Shown here one piece after another: positions 25,195 to 29,242 of a DNA stretch of 29,242 bases (positions within the stretch are counted from its first letter, which is position 1; each line of letters opens with the position of its first letter). The stretch lies in the IMG/VR virus record IMGVR_UViG_3300005582_000071, positions 1 through 29,242 of that record, one strand, 5' to 3'. This DNA is from a virus. The position numbers and the translations under genes were made by a program. The notes beneath the pieces were generated by a model. It did no database searches. It was given only the letters and a program-made list of their open reading frames with translations, and was not told where the DNA came from.

Positions 25195-25450
25195 CTTCAA
25201 TTGCAATTTTAAGTAAAATTAAATAACCTATTAGGTCCTGAATAGTATCCTCCGTGGAGTCGTTGATCCCTTTGTTTTTGATTCGCATCAGCTTGTCGTC
25301 AATACGACAGCAGATGTTATCGACAGCGGAACCCTTGGCAAAGATATTGGAAGGCTCTAGTGCTGAGTCCCCATATGCTTCATTTTTTTCTAACAATAAA
25401 TCCCTAACAGCATTTGCTGTTCTTAATATTCTTATGGCTGAGTCGTTCAT
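25004..25450 (-). CDS. MazG-like / DUF1599-type nucleotide pyrophosphohydrolase with odd C-terminal tail, 148 aa
   Basis: Residues 1-84 are all-alpha with EKNEAYGDSA (21-30), CCRIDDKLMRIKN (48-59) and EDTIQDLIGYLILLKIA (67-83). Charged pairs Asp51/Asp52, Lys53, Glu67/Asp68 and Asp72 fit the metal-binding helices of all-alpha NTP pyrophosphatases (MazG-like, 'nucleotide modification associated' families). These cleave non-canonical or excess NTPs to NMPs and suit a neighbour of replication and RNR genes. Residues ~86-148 are Arg/Ser/Asp-rich, show no fold, and overlap the primase N-terminus for 191 bases. I trust the first 85 residues; the tail may be run-on coding after a recombination event. 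Confidence 0.62.
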   Translation of the reverse strand: MNDSAIRILRTANAVRDLLLEKNEAYGDSALEPSNIFAKGSAVDNICCRIDDKLMRIKNKGINDSTEDTIQDLIGYLILLKIAIEDERTRTISDNISERSADGKAIVHNDIRRTPKNLDWWETSTIDSAIQRGSKRSQEEASGDPMGG

Positions 25451-25457
25451 TGTCTTG

Positions 25458-25559
25458 TTATTGTATGCAGTAGCAGTCGCTGCTTCCTTCGTTAATCTGT
25501 TGAATTGTGCGCAGACATACTGGGCACGGATCCTGTGTTTCTGTTGTTTCTGTTCTCAT
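25458..25559 (-). CDS. Cys microprotein (CPVC...CYC), 33 aa
   Basis: A tiny ORF with ATG 25559 and stop TAA fills the gap between the 97-aa and MazG-like genes, 5 bases after the stop of the first and 7 bases before the ATG of the second. The product is MRTETTETQDPCPVC... with Cys12, Cys15, Cys28 and Cys30 (CxxC and CxC), a layout fit for one zinc ion. The regular spacing within the operon and the paired cysteines are the reasons to call it real. The function is unknown; small zinc proteins of phages often act as adaptors or host-protein inhibitors, which is only a general expectation. Confidence 0.58.
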   Translation of the reverse strand: MRTETTETQDPCPVCLRTIQQINEGSSDCYCIQ

Positions 25560-25564
25560 TGTTT

Positions 25565-25858
25565 TTAATTGTTAATTGGACGATAACCTATGTTGTACAG
25601 GGTATCGGTGTCGGCGGCGAGGATTATCTCCACTCCGTGTTTGATTGCGTTATAAGCGCTTTCAATGTTGTTGTCGGTCTTCATATTCTTATATATTACC
25701 TCAAGTTGTGCCTCAAGATCTTTTACAAGATTGTTAACTGCTCGTTTGATATTGTGACGATACATCGGTGTGGTCTGTAGCTCATCAAGCAGTTCGAGTT
25801 GAACCTGCATAATGATTAATAGTTTTACTAGCTTTAGTTCTATACTTGAGTCGCTCAT
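25565..25858 (-). CDS. Helical protein of unknown function, 97 aa
   Basis: First gene after the repeat-bearing intergenic region 25859-26037, so probably the first gene of an early replication transcript. The whole chain is predicted helix: IELKLVKLLIIMQVQLELLDELQ, then RHNIKRAVNNLVKDLEAQLEVIYKNM, then SAYNAIKHGVEIILAADTDTLYNIG. The amphipathic Leu/Ile spacing suggests a coiled-coil dimer. There is no signal peptide, and the N-terminal hydrophobic run is too charged for a membrane helix. I do not recognise a family. Confidence 0.7.
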   Translation of the reverse strand: MSDSSIELKLVKLLIIMQVQLELLDELQTTPMYRHNIKRAVNNLVKDLEAQLEVIYKNMKTDNNIESAYNAIKHGVEIILAADTDTLYNIGYRPINN

Positions 25859-25895
25859 CTGTCTTGTTTTTAATAAAATTTACTGGACATACTAT

Positions 25896-25920
25896 ACGTA
25901 TCTAGACGTAAATGTACGTA
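25896..25920. repeat. Three ACGTA repeats at exact 10-bp spacing
   Basis: ACGTA occurs at 25896-25900, 25906-25910 and 25916-25920, each preceded by T or G, so all three face the same side of the helix. They lie upstream of the 97-aa gene on the - strand in AT-rich DNA. This is the form expected of an operator or of initiator-binding iterons. Three short words could also arise by chance in AT-rich DNA. Confidence 0.5.
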
Positions 25921-25924
25921 TTGG

Positions 25925-25959
25925 TTTGGTTTATATGCAAATAAATATATTTATTTTTG
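25925..25959 (+). promoter_or_regulatory. Weak candidate + strand promoter in the AT-rich intergenic region
   Basis: TTTG (25925-25928), a 23-nt spacer and TATTTTTG (25952-25959) fit a Bacteroidetes promoter on the + strand, but no + strand gene follows; only the palindrome with a T-run at 25979-26001 does. In sequence this AT-rich the match is easily random. Confidence 0.22.
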
Positions 25960-25978
25960 GTTTGATAATGTGCCTTAT

Positions 25979-26001
25979 GTTGCACTAAAGTGCAACTTTT
26001 T
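25979..26001 (+). repeat. Perfect 8-bp inverted repeat followed by TTTTT
   Basis: GTTGCACT, two bases AA, then AGTGCAAC form an 18-bp palindrome (25979-25996), followed on the + strand by five T. It can be read as an operator for a dimeric repressor, as a structural element of a replication origin, or as a terminator-like hairpin, although a two-base loop would force the inner pairs open. Related words (AAAGTGC, GTGCC) recur to both sides between 25970 and 26040. Confidence 0.55.
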
Positions 26002-26037
26002 GTACGTTATATCCTACATTACACGGCAAAGTGCCAC

Positions 26038-26343
26038 TTAATGCACGATAAAGGGTTCATTCCAATCACTATACTTAAGCCCCCACTGTATGTTCATCCA
26101 CCGCATTTCTTTCTCGGCTAAGGTTTTGTTTAGCTTTAGATTCTTACGCAGATAGTCTACGCCCCAGGCCATCCACTGGTCGGACTGAGCCATAGTCATA
26201 GTCCACTCAGCCCACCAGTTGTCAGTCCTACCCTTGATGTCTTCGTAGGTAACGCTATGACCAGCAATCACAAACATCTGATTGAGTATATCAATCACTG
26301 CCTGCTCTCGCTTTTGTTGCTTGGTTAGTCGTTTTGCTTTCAT
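26038..26343 (-). CDS. Conserved Bacteroidetes-phage protein, 101 aa, function unknown
   Basis: A basic N-terminus (KAKRLTKQQKREQ) leads into a helical, Trp-rich body: VIDILNQMFVIAGHSVTYEDIKGRTDNWWAEWTM, then WGVDYLRKNLKLNKTLAEKEMRWMNIQWGLKYSDW. I recall similar Trp-rich 100-aa proteins near replication genes in other Bacteroidetes phages, without known function. It is the last gene before the intergenic region, and its stop TGA/TAA area borders the repeats. The first 53 bases overlap the 59-aa gene in another frame. Confidence 0.78.
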   Translation of the reverse strand: MKAKRLTKQQKREQAVIDILNQMFVIAGHSVTYEDIKGRTDNWWAEWTMTMAQSDQWMAWGVDYLRKNLKLNKTLAEKEMRWMNIQWGLKYSDWNEPFIVH

Positions 26344-26470
26344 AGTTCCTTATTACTTCTTGTTCTATTAGTTCCAACATATAGTCAAAGCTGATGCCTT
26401 CGTCTTCGCCTCCGAAGCGTTGACGATTCACTACGTCCCTAAAGAATGCTGCGCTGATGTATTTGCTCAT
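26291..26470 (-). CDS. Small protein, 59 aa, unknown
   Basis: ATG 26470 overlaps the stop of the 84-aa gene (ATGA) and the frame ends at TGA 26291. It fills the only gap between the 84-aa and 101-aa genes. Residues 1-42 read like a folded or helical protein (SKYISAAFFRDVVNRQRFGG, then ISFDYMLELIEQEVI). The last 16 residues are polar and lie inside the 101-aa gene in another frame, as in other genes of this block. The ATG lies within a 26-bp repeat also found at 26755-26780. Confidence 0.58.
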   Translation of the reverse strand: MSKYISAAFFRDVVNRQRFGGEDEGISFDYMLELIEQEVIRNYESKTTNQATKARAGSD

Positions 26471-26491
26471 TTCTCTTTGGTGCTAAAGGTT
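26466..26491. repeat. 26-bp direct repeat, copy 1
   Basis: This segment equals 26755-26780 at 25 of 26 positions (C at 26483 versus T at 26772). On the - strand it covers the last seven codons of the 84-aa gene (TFSTKEK), its stop, and the ATG of the 59-aa gene. Confidence 0.85.
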
Positions 26492-26721
26492 TTTTCGTAG
26501 TAAAGTTCTGCTTGGTCAGTAGTCCACTGGGTGTGAGGGTAGTCGTCAAATACTCGCTGACCCTCAATGTGGGCATCTATAATTACATTTTTCTCTTTCT
26601 CAATATAGTTCTGTTCAATGATGCATATAACAAAATGTAAAGAATCTCTAAATATTACATCATTTGATTTATAATAAGTATTGTTCAACCCATCTAATAA
26701 TTCCTGCATCGGCGTTTTCAT
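26467..26721 (-). CDS. Small acidic phage protein, 84 aa, unknown
   Basis: The product starts MKTPMQELLDGLNNTYYK and ends DQAELYYEKTFSTKEK, with a central amphipathic stretch HFVICIIEQNYIEKEKNVIIDAHIEGQ. I recall proteins of this length and start, with an 'AxxYYxxT' end, as frequent accessory genes of Bacteroidetes phages; no function is known to me. It overlaps the next gene by ATGA. It lies exactly between the two copies of a 26-bp repeat, which suggests that it entered or was duplicated as a module. Confidence 0.75.
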   Translation of the reverse strand: MKTPMQELLDGLNNTYYKSNDVIFRDSLHFVICIIEQNYIEKEKNVIIDAHIEGQRVFDDYPHTQWTTDQAELYYEKTFSTKEK

Positions 26722-26754
26722 AAGTAAATTTATTTACGGTGAGGAGCCTTGCGA

Positions 26755-26780
26755 CTCATTTCTCTTTGGTGTTAAAGGTT
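26755..26780. repeat. 26-bp direct repeat, copy 2
   Basis: It matches 26466-26491 with one mismatch, 289 bp away. On the - strand it covers the stop of the 92-aa gene and an ATG that opens a 9-codon frame (26730-26759). The same codons that encode TFSTKEK in copy 1 are present here but out of any gene, so copy 2 looks like a remnant of a lost or moved gene end. Confidence 0.85.
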
Positions 26781-27050
26781 AATATCCCAATAGTATTCGC
26801 ACTTGCCGTTCTTGATAGGTGGGTTCATAAAGTAGGATTGATACATCCCCTCAGGGGCGGTGAAGCGGTAGCAAGATTCCTTGAGAGCGCATCCGTGTCC
26901 CCAGCATTTAGTGATGTCGGTCATTGTTTTTCTGTTATTAAGTTCATCTTCAGTGTAGAAGTCCGTGCCTTCGTTGTCTTCTGGCTCGATGCCGTTCTTA
27001 ATCATATCAATGATTAGTAACAACTCGGTCATTGTTAAGTCTATTTTCAT
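26772..27050 (-). CDS. Small Cys-containing phage protein, 92 aa
   Basis: The N-terminus is helical (MKIDLTMTELLLIIDMIKNGIEPED). The C-terminal half has a four-cysteine pattern, KCWGHGCALKESCYRF and NGKCEYYWD (C-x4-C-x5-C-x25-C), which could hold zinc or an iron-sulfur cluster. Aromatic residues cluster around it (MYQSYFMNPP). I recall similar CWGxGCxLKxxCYR proteins in Bacteroidetes phages, uncharacterised. The ATG at 27050 lies next to a divergent + strand lipoprotein gene at 27087, so the two may share a regulatory region. Confidence 0.75.
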   Translation of the reverse strand: MKIDLTMTELLLIIDMIKNGIEPEDNEGTDFYTEDELNNRKTMTDITKCWGHGCALKESCYRFTAPEGMYQSYFMNPPIKNGKCEYYWDINL

Positions 27051-27060
27051 TTATTATTTG
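27032..27060 (+). promoter_or_regulatory. Near-consensus promoter for the small lipoprotein gene
   Basis: TTG (27032-27034), a 17-nt spacer and TATTATTTG (27052-27060), which is TAnnTTTG with one extra base. The predicted mRNA would start about 20 nt before the ATG at 27087. It is the only promoter-like sequence that could serve the single + strand gene in this block. Confidence 0.35.
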
Positions 27061-27086
27061 TACATTTAACATTAAATTAACATTCT

Positions 27087-27230
27087 ATGAAGAAACTTTT
27101 CTTGGTTTTAGTAGCATTAACTGCTACATCTTGCGCATCAGTAACCCCAAACAGCTTTAGTACTTCGACCCTGTGTGTCGTGGGTGGGTGTACAAGCTCG
27201 TCAATACATCATCACTTTTCTTTTGAGTAG
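27087..27230 (+). CDS. Small lipoprotein, 47 aa, on the strand opposite to its neighbours
   Basis: ATG 27087 opens MKKLFLVLVALTATSC: two Lys, a hydrophobic core and a lipobox ATSC with Cys16 as lipidation site. The mature chain of 32 residues is Ser/Thr-rich with two more Cys (LCVVGGC) and a His-rich end (HHHFSFE). It should sit in a host membrane. It is the only + strand gene between 17700 and the right edge. Its start lies in the gap between two - strand genes, and its last 74 bases overlap the 3' end of the 62-aa gene on the other strand. Phage lipoproteins of this size can block receptors (T5 Llp type) or act in lysis; both are only possibilities here. Confidence 0.6.
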   Translation: MKKLFLVLVALTATSCASVTPNSFSTSTLCVVGGCTSSSIHHHFSFE

Positions 27231-27345
27231 ACTTATTGTCAACTTCCAATAGGCGATGCATATTTATTATGATCCATCGGTAGAACTCCTTGGAATCTAG
27301 CTCGTTTAGTTTATCTTCGACTTCTTTAATTGCTGTCTTTTTCAT
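27157..27345 (-). CDS. Small helical protein, 62 aa, unknown
   Basis: The product starts MKKTAIKEVEDKLNELDSKEFYRWIIINMHRLLEVDNK, an amphipathic helical segment that looks genuine. Residues 40-62 are polar, and from about residue 39 on they overlap the antisense lipoprotein gene. Its ATG overlaps the 3' end of the 54-aa gene by 20 bases. No motif was recognised. Confidence 0.6.
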   Translation of the reverse strand: MKKTAIKEVEDKLNELDSKEFYRWIIINMHRLLEVDNKSTQKKSDDVLTSLYTHPRHTGSKY

Positions 27346-27490
27346 CTATCTGTGTTTCTATAATTAAACTAAGTGCGTCGATGTAGCCAGACCAGTATTT
27401 AGCTTCTGCCTGCTTACCATCGTACATACATACGTTGCGAGAATACTTTGCCTTATTGTACTGTTCAAGTATTAGTCTTTTATTTTTCAT
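27326..27490 (-). CDS. Small protein, 54 aa, unknown
   Basis: The frame is open further upstream to 27538, but I chose ATG 27490: MKNKRLILEQYNKAKYSRNVC is a natural start, and the 11-base overlap with the previous gene (stop at 27480) is normal here. The body, YDGKQAEAKYWSGYIDALSLIIET, reads as a helical hairpin. No motif was recognised. Confidence 0.6.
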   Translation of the reverse strand: MKNKRLILEQYNKAKYSRNVCMYDGKQAEAKYWSGYIDALSLIIETQIDEKDSN

Positions 27491-27716
27491 CGTCTTGATC
27501 TTCTTTATCGTCATACTCTGGGTAGTGAGTTCCCTCATTGCCGTTTCGTATGATAATCATCATACGTTCCTCGGCAAGTCGCTCCTCTTCCTCGGTAGCC
27601 TTGTCGTGGTTTGAACAGCTAGGCTTCTGGTTGTCTACGTGGTCTTGGCTGTCGCCAACATCGTCCCAGAATATAAACTTTAAGTCGCTACCAACTCCTT
27701 TATTGTCTGCTTTCAT
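27480..27716 (-). CDS. Acidic small protein, 78 aa, unknown
   Basis: Strongly acidic with a Glu-rich helix (ATEEEERLAEERMMIIIRN) and an Asp/Glu/Lys tail (YDDKEDQDDEK). Two features are FIFWDDVGD and CSNHD. The acidity would suit a DNA mimic or an inhibitor of a DNA-binding host protein, but nothing specific supports this. It overlaps the 80-aa gene before it by 17 bases and the 54-aa gene after it by 11 bases. Confidence 0.58.
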   Translation of the reverse strand: MKADNKGVGSDLKFIFWDDVGDSQDHVDNQKPSCSNHDKATEEEERLAEERMMIIIRNGNEGTHYPEYDDKEDQDDEK

Positions 27717-27942
27717 ATCCTACTATCTTCTTTGAGTTAATCTTTACAATAACAATCTTCTTGTCTCCTTTGTATGCCTTTCCGTATATCCTATCCTCTA
27801 AGCTTTGGGTAGTCTTAGGGTCGTTGATCATTATATCGCTAGCGGTGTCGTACTTAGATACGATCCACTCATTACGCTTTATCTTTTGCTTGCCTTTGGT
27901 ATATGAAATCGTTGCCTGAAGGTAGAAAATCGGACGAGACAT
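27700..27942 (-). CDS. Small basic protein, 80 aa, unknown
   Basis: Predicted beta-rich, Lys-rich chain: RPIFYLQATISYTKGKQKIKRNEW, then KAYKGDKKIVIVKINSKKIVGYESRQ. No motif was recognised. The first 71 bases overlap the 3' tail of the 130-aa gene in another frame, and the last 17 bases overlap the 78-aa gene. Confidence 0.62.
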   Translation of the reverse strand: MSRPIFYLQATISYTKGKQKIKRNEWIVSKYDTASDIMINDPKTTQSLEDRIYGKAYKGDKKIVIVKINSKKIVGYESRQ

Positions 27943-28264
27943 CTATGCGTATTTTATGGATGAAGGACTCTGCAATCTTCTTTGGTGTTATCACCCCAGT
28001 AGGTAGGTCGTCCTGTATTTTTGCTGTTGGTATAGTTACGCAGTTGTCACCTTCCTTGTTCCATATAAACATAACGATGAACTCCTTGCTTGTAGACATA
28101 GGAACGAATCGTATGAGTCCTTGGTCAAGCGTAGCTTGGATGATGTAGAACGTAACGTCCTTTGATCCGTTGCTGCTTGCTAAGGAGAAGGAGGAGGTGG
28201 GGGGAGATTTTATCTCCCTCCCCCACTCCATCGAAAGCAGGTATGCTATCGAGCTCTCCAGCAT
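27872..28264 (-). CDS. Conserved-looking protein, 130 aa, unknown
   Basis: It starts at the ATG of a TAATG junction with the 99-aa gene, so the two are coupled. The body is alpha/beta with VTFYIIQATLDQGLIRFVP, EFIVMFIWNKEGD and GVITPKKIAESFIHKIRID, which appears to be the end of the folded part near residue 108. The last 22 residues lie inside the 80-aa gene in another frame. I do not recognise a family; placement next to the exonuclease suggests a recombination or DNA-processing role. Confidence 0.65.
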   Translation of the reverse strand: MLESSIAYLLSMEWGREIKSPPTSSFSLASSNGSKDVTFYIIQATLDQGLIRFVPMSTSKEFIVMFIWNKEGDNCVTIPTAKIQDDLPTGVITPKKIAESFIHKIRIDVSSDFLPSGNDFIYQRQAKDKA

Positions 28265-28563
28265 TAGAATTCTAGCGTGGTGGATGGTGTTACCCGAGAG
28301 TATCCTGAGTTACCCTTAGCCTGATCAGTCTTAGGCGGTGCAGGCGTCTTAGCGGCTTCGATAGATGCGTAAGGCTTCTTTGGCTCACGACCCGCTCTAA
28401 GCTTAACCAATACACGACCAGTGTCGCCTAAGTATGCCTTAGCATTCTCAAGCTCTTCTGCTGTTAGGTACAGAGAGTATCCAGTGAATTCACCTTCGTA
28501 CTCGTTGTAAAAAACATTGCCGATATAATTGATTTTCTTTTTATAATCTGTTGATGATGACAT
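28264..28563 (-). CDS. Protein of 99 aa next to the exonuclease, unknown
   Basis: Residues 1-60 are beta-rich and then helical (KINYIGNVFYNEYEGEFTGYSLYLTAEELENAKAYLG, GRVLVKLRAG). Residues 62-99 are Pro/Lys/Ser/Thr-rich, probably disordered, and end in TTLEF. It lies 10 bases after the exonuclease stop, with AGGAGA 20 bases before the ATG. A small beta domain plus a disordered tail with a hydrophobic end recalls single-strand DNA-binding proteins in outline only; I would not name it so. Confidence 0.68.
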   Translation of the reverse strand: MSSSTDYKKKINYIGNVFYNEYEGEFTGYSLYLTAEELENAKAYLGDTGRVLVKLRAGREPKKPYASIEAAKTPAPPKTDQAKGNSGYSRVTPSTTLEF

Positions 28564-28573
28564 AAAATTAAAA

Positions 28574-29242
28574 TTAAAGTTCTCCTGTTATTATATAATT
28601 ATCGAGGTCTTCGCCGTTGATAAAGTATTCCGTGTAAACACGGACAGCTTTATCGACTAAACGCTTACCCTCAAGGTAGAAGGACTCAGAGACGGAGAAA
28701 ACCCCGATATCCTTACTTCCCTTATCGACCACAATGAACTGAAAGTTCTTGTAGTCAATTCCAAACAGCGTAGAGTAGATGTATACCTGTGCTGGATATC
28801 CATACCGTTTTGCGCTGTGGCTAAATGAGCCAATGTCTGATGTTGTCTTAAGATCGTAAACGGCAACACCTCTGTGGAGGATGTCCGCCTTCGCCCGGTG
28901 GGGCAGTCCAGATACGTCACCAATGGCTGGCATCTCGAACTCCCCACCCTTTAGCATATCCTTAACTAACTCGTTGCGAAGCAGAACTTCCACAACAGCC
29001 ATACTAAGGTCGTACTCGCTAGTGGTAAGGATCGTCTGACCCTTCAACAGCTGTTCTTTTGCATCCTTGTATATCTTCGATGCCTTGGAGGCCACGTCTA
29101 CCTTCACAAACAGAGCCTCTACCTTCTCAGGCTCAAGGACCGCAGTGTGGATAAGCTTTCCGATGGCAAGGGCTGGTGTATCCAGCCTTGCCCCCTCTAG
29201 CATATTTTTATACTCCTTCGGGCTTTCGTTTAAAAGCTTGTC
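28574..29242 (-). CDS. RecB/Cas4-like PD-(D/E)XK exonuclease (DUF3799-type), N-terminus outside window
   Basis: The frame is open to the right edge, where codons for DKLLNESPKEYKNMLEG precede the first visible ATG, so the true start lies beyond the window. All RecB-family motifs are visible in order: G-x3-H in IGKLIHTAVLEPE, Asp in HRAKADIL, D-x-K in VYDLKTTSD, and Q-x3-Y in PAQVYIYST. The 'SPxxYKxMLEG' opening fits the YqaJ/RecE-like DUF3799 group found beside phage annealing proteins. It should resect DNA ends to make single strands for recombination. A recT/bet-type annealing gene would be expected nearby but is not in the window. Confidence 0.82.
   Translation of the reverse strand, partial: DKLLNESPKEYKNMLEGARLDTPALAIGKLIHTAVLEPEKVEALFVKVDVASKASKIYKDAKEQLLKGQTILTTSEYDLSMAVVEVLLRNELVKDMLKGGEFEMPAIGDVSGLPHRAKADILHRGVAVYDLKTTSDIGSFSHSAKRYGYPAQVYIYSTLFGIDYKNFQFIVVDKGSKDIGVFSVSESFYLEGKRLVDKAVRVYTEYFINGEDLDNYIITGEL

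Larger units (their letters stand above)
25859..26037. other. AT-rich intergenic region, candidate control region or origin
   Basis: This is the longest gene-free stretch of the - strand block. It holds the phased ACGTA repeats, the 18-bp palindrome, a run of A/T (25930-25970) and several GTGC words. No perfect TAnnTTTG faces the 97-aa gene; TACATTTA is the closest. No classical DnaA box (TTATCCACA) is seen. Confidence 0.4.

Noticed and set aside
26730-26759. 9-codon ORF (MSRKAPHRK) after repeat copy 2
   Set aside because: Too short to support as a gene; more likely part of the recombination remnant.
1-29242. Stop-codon reassignment as in some crAss-like phages
   Set aside because: TAA, TAG and TGA each end well-defined genes (for example 1226 TAG, 7751 TAA, 17023 TGA) and long genes lack in-frame stops.
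1-29242. tRNA genes or CRISPR arrays
   Set aside because: No cloverleaf-like segment or regularly spaced repeat was noticed by eye; a covariance search would be needed to exclude tRNAs fully.

Overview
This 29.2 kb window looks like part of the genome of a tailed, podovirus-type phage of a Bacteroidetes (Bacteroidota) host, most likely crAss-like (Crassvirales) or a close relative. The evidence is: (i) the structural order major capsid protein, two connector-size proteins, T7 gp11/crAss-ring-like protein, 1637-aa nozzle/stabilisation-like protein, three internal-virion/cargo-like proteins (323, 482 and 2271 aa), then a lipoprotein spanin; (ii) promoter elements of the Bacteroidetes type TAnnTTTG, with few Shine-Dalgarno sequences; (iii) several small proteins of types I recall from Bacteroidetes phages. 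TAA, TAG and TGA all act as ordinary stops, so I see no code reassignment here. Family names come from motif reading and memory; no database search was possible.

Layout. From 1 to 17694 everything lies on the + strand: the virion module followed by a lysis-associated lipoprotein and two tiny ORFs. From 17700 to the right end nearly everything lies on the - strand and converges on the virion module. Read in its direction of transcription (right to left) it contains a RecB-like PD-(D/E)XK exonuclease (cut by the window edge), ten small proteins that are mostly unrecognised, a 179-bp AT-rich intergenic region with phased ACGTA repeats and a palindrome, a 97-aa protein, a 33-aa Cys microprotein, a MazG-like NTP pyrophosphatase, a primase-helicase, a RusA resolvase, a 72-aa protein, two glycosyltransferases, a putative PD-(D/E)XK nuclease, a terminator, then nrdB, a stand-alone DnaA domain IV and nrdA. 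A 47-aa lipoprotein gene (27087-27230) is the single + strand gene embedded in this block.

How the genes work together. The + strand makes the capsid-tail machine and proteins probably ejected into the host. The - strand supplies deoxynucleotides (class I ribonucleotide reductase, MazG-like enzyme), copies DNA (primase-helicase), processes recombination intermediates (RusA, exonuclease), and may modify DNA or surface glycans. Spacing is very tight, with many ATGA or TAATG junctions. Three hairpin terminators and six TAnnTTTG elements mark transcription-unit boundaries.

Most interesting points: -7 promoter elements placed 4-5 nt before start codons (predicted leaderless mRNAs); a promoter-terminator pair that would make an RNA of about 70 nt; a DnaA domain IV gene between nrdB and nrdA; long same-strand gene overlaps that begin where the folded upstream domain ends; a 26-bp direct repeat at gene junctions; and an AT-rich block inside the 1637-aa tail gene. 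No holin, endolysin, DNA polymerase, terminase, virion RNA polymerase, tRNA or CRISPR array was seen. No stretch over 300 bases lacks a gene.
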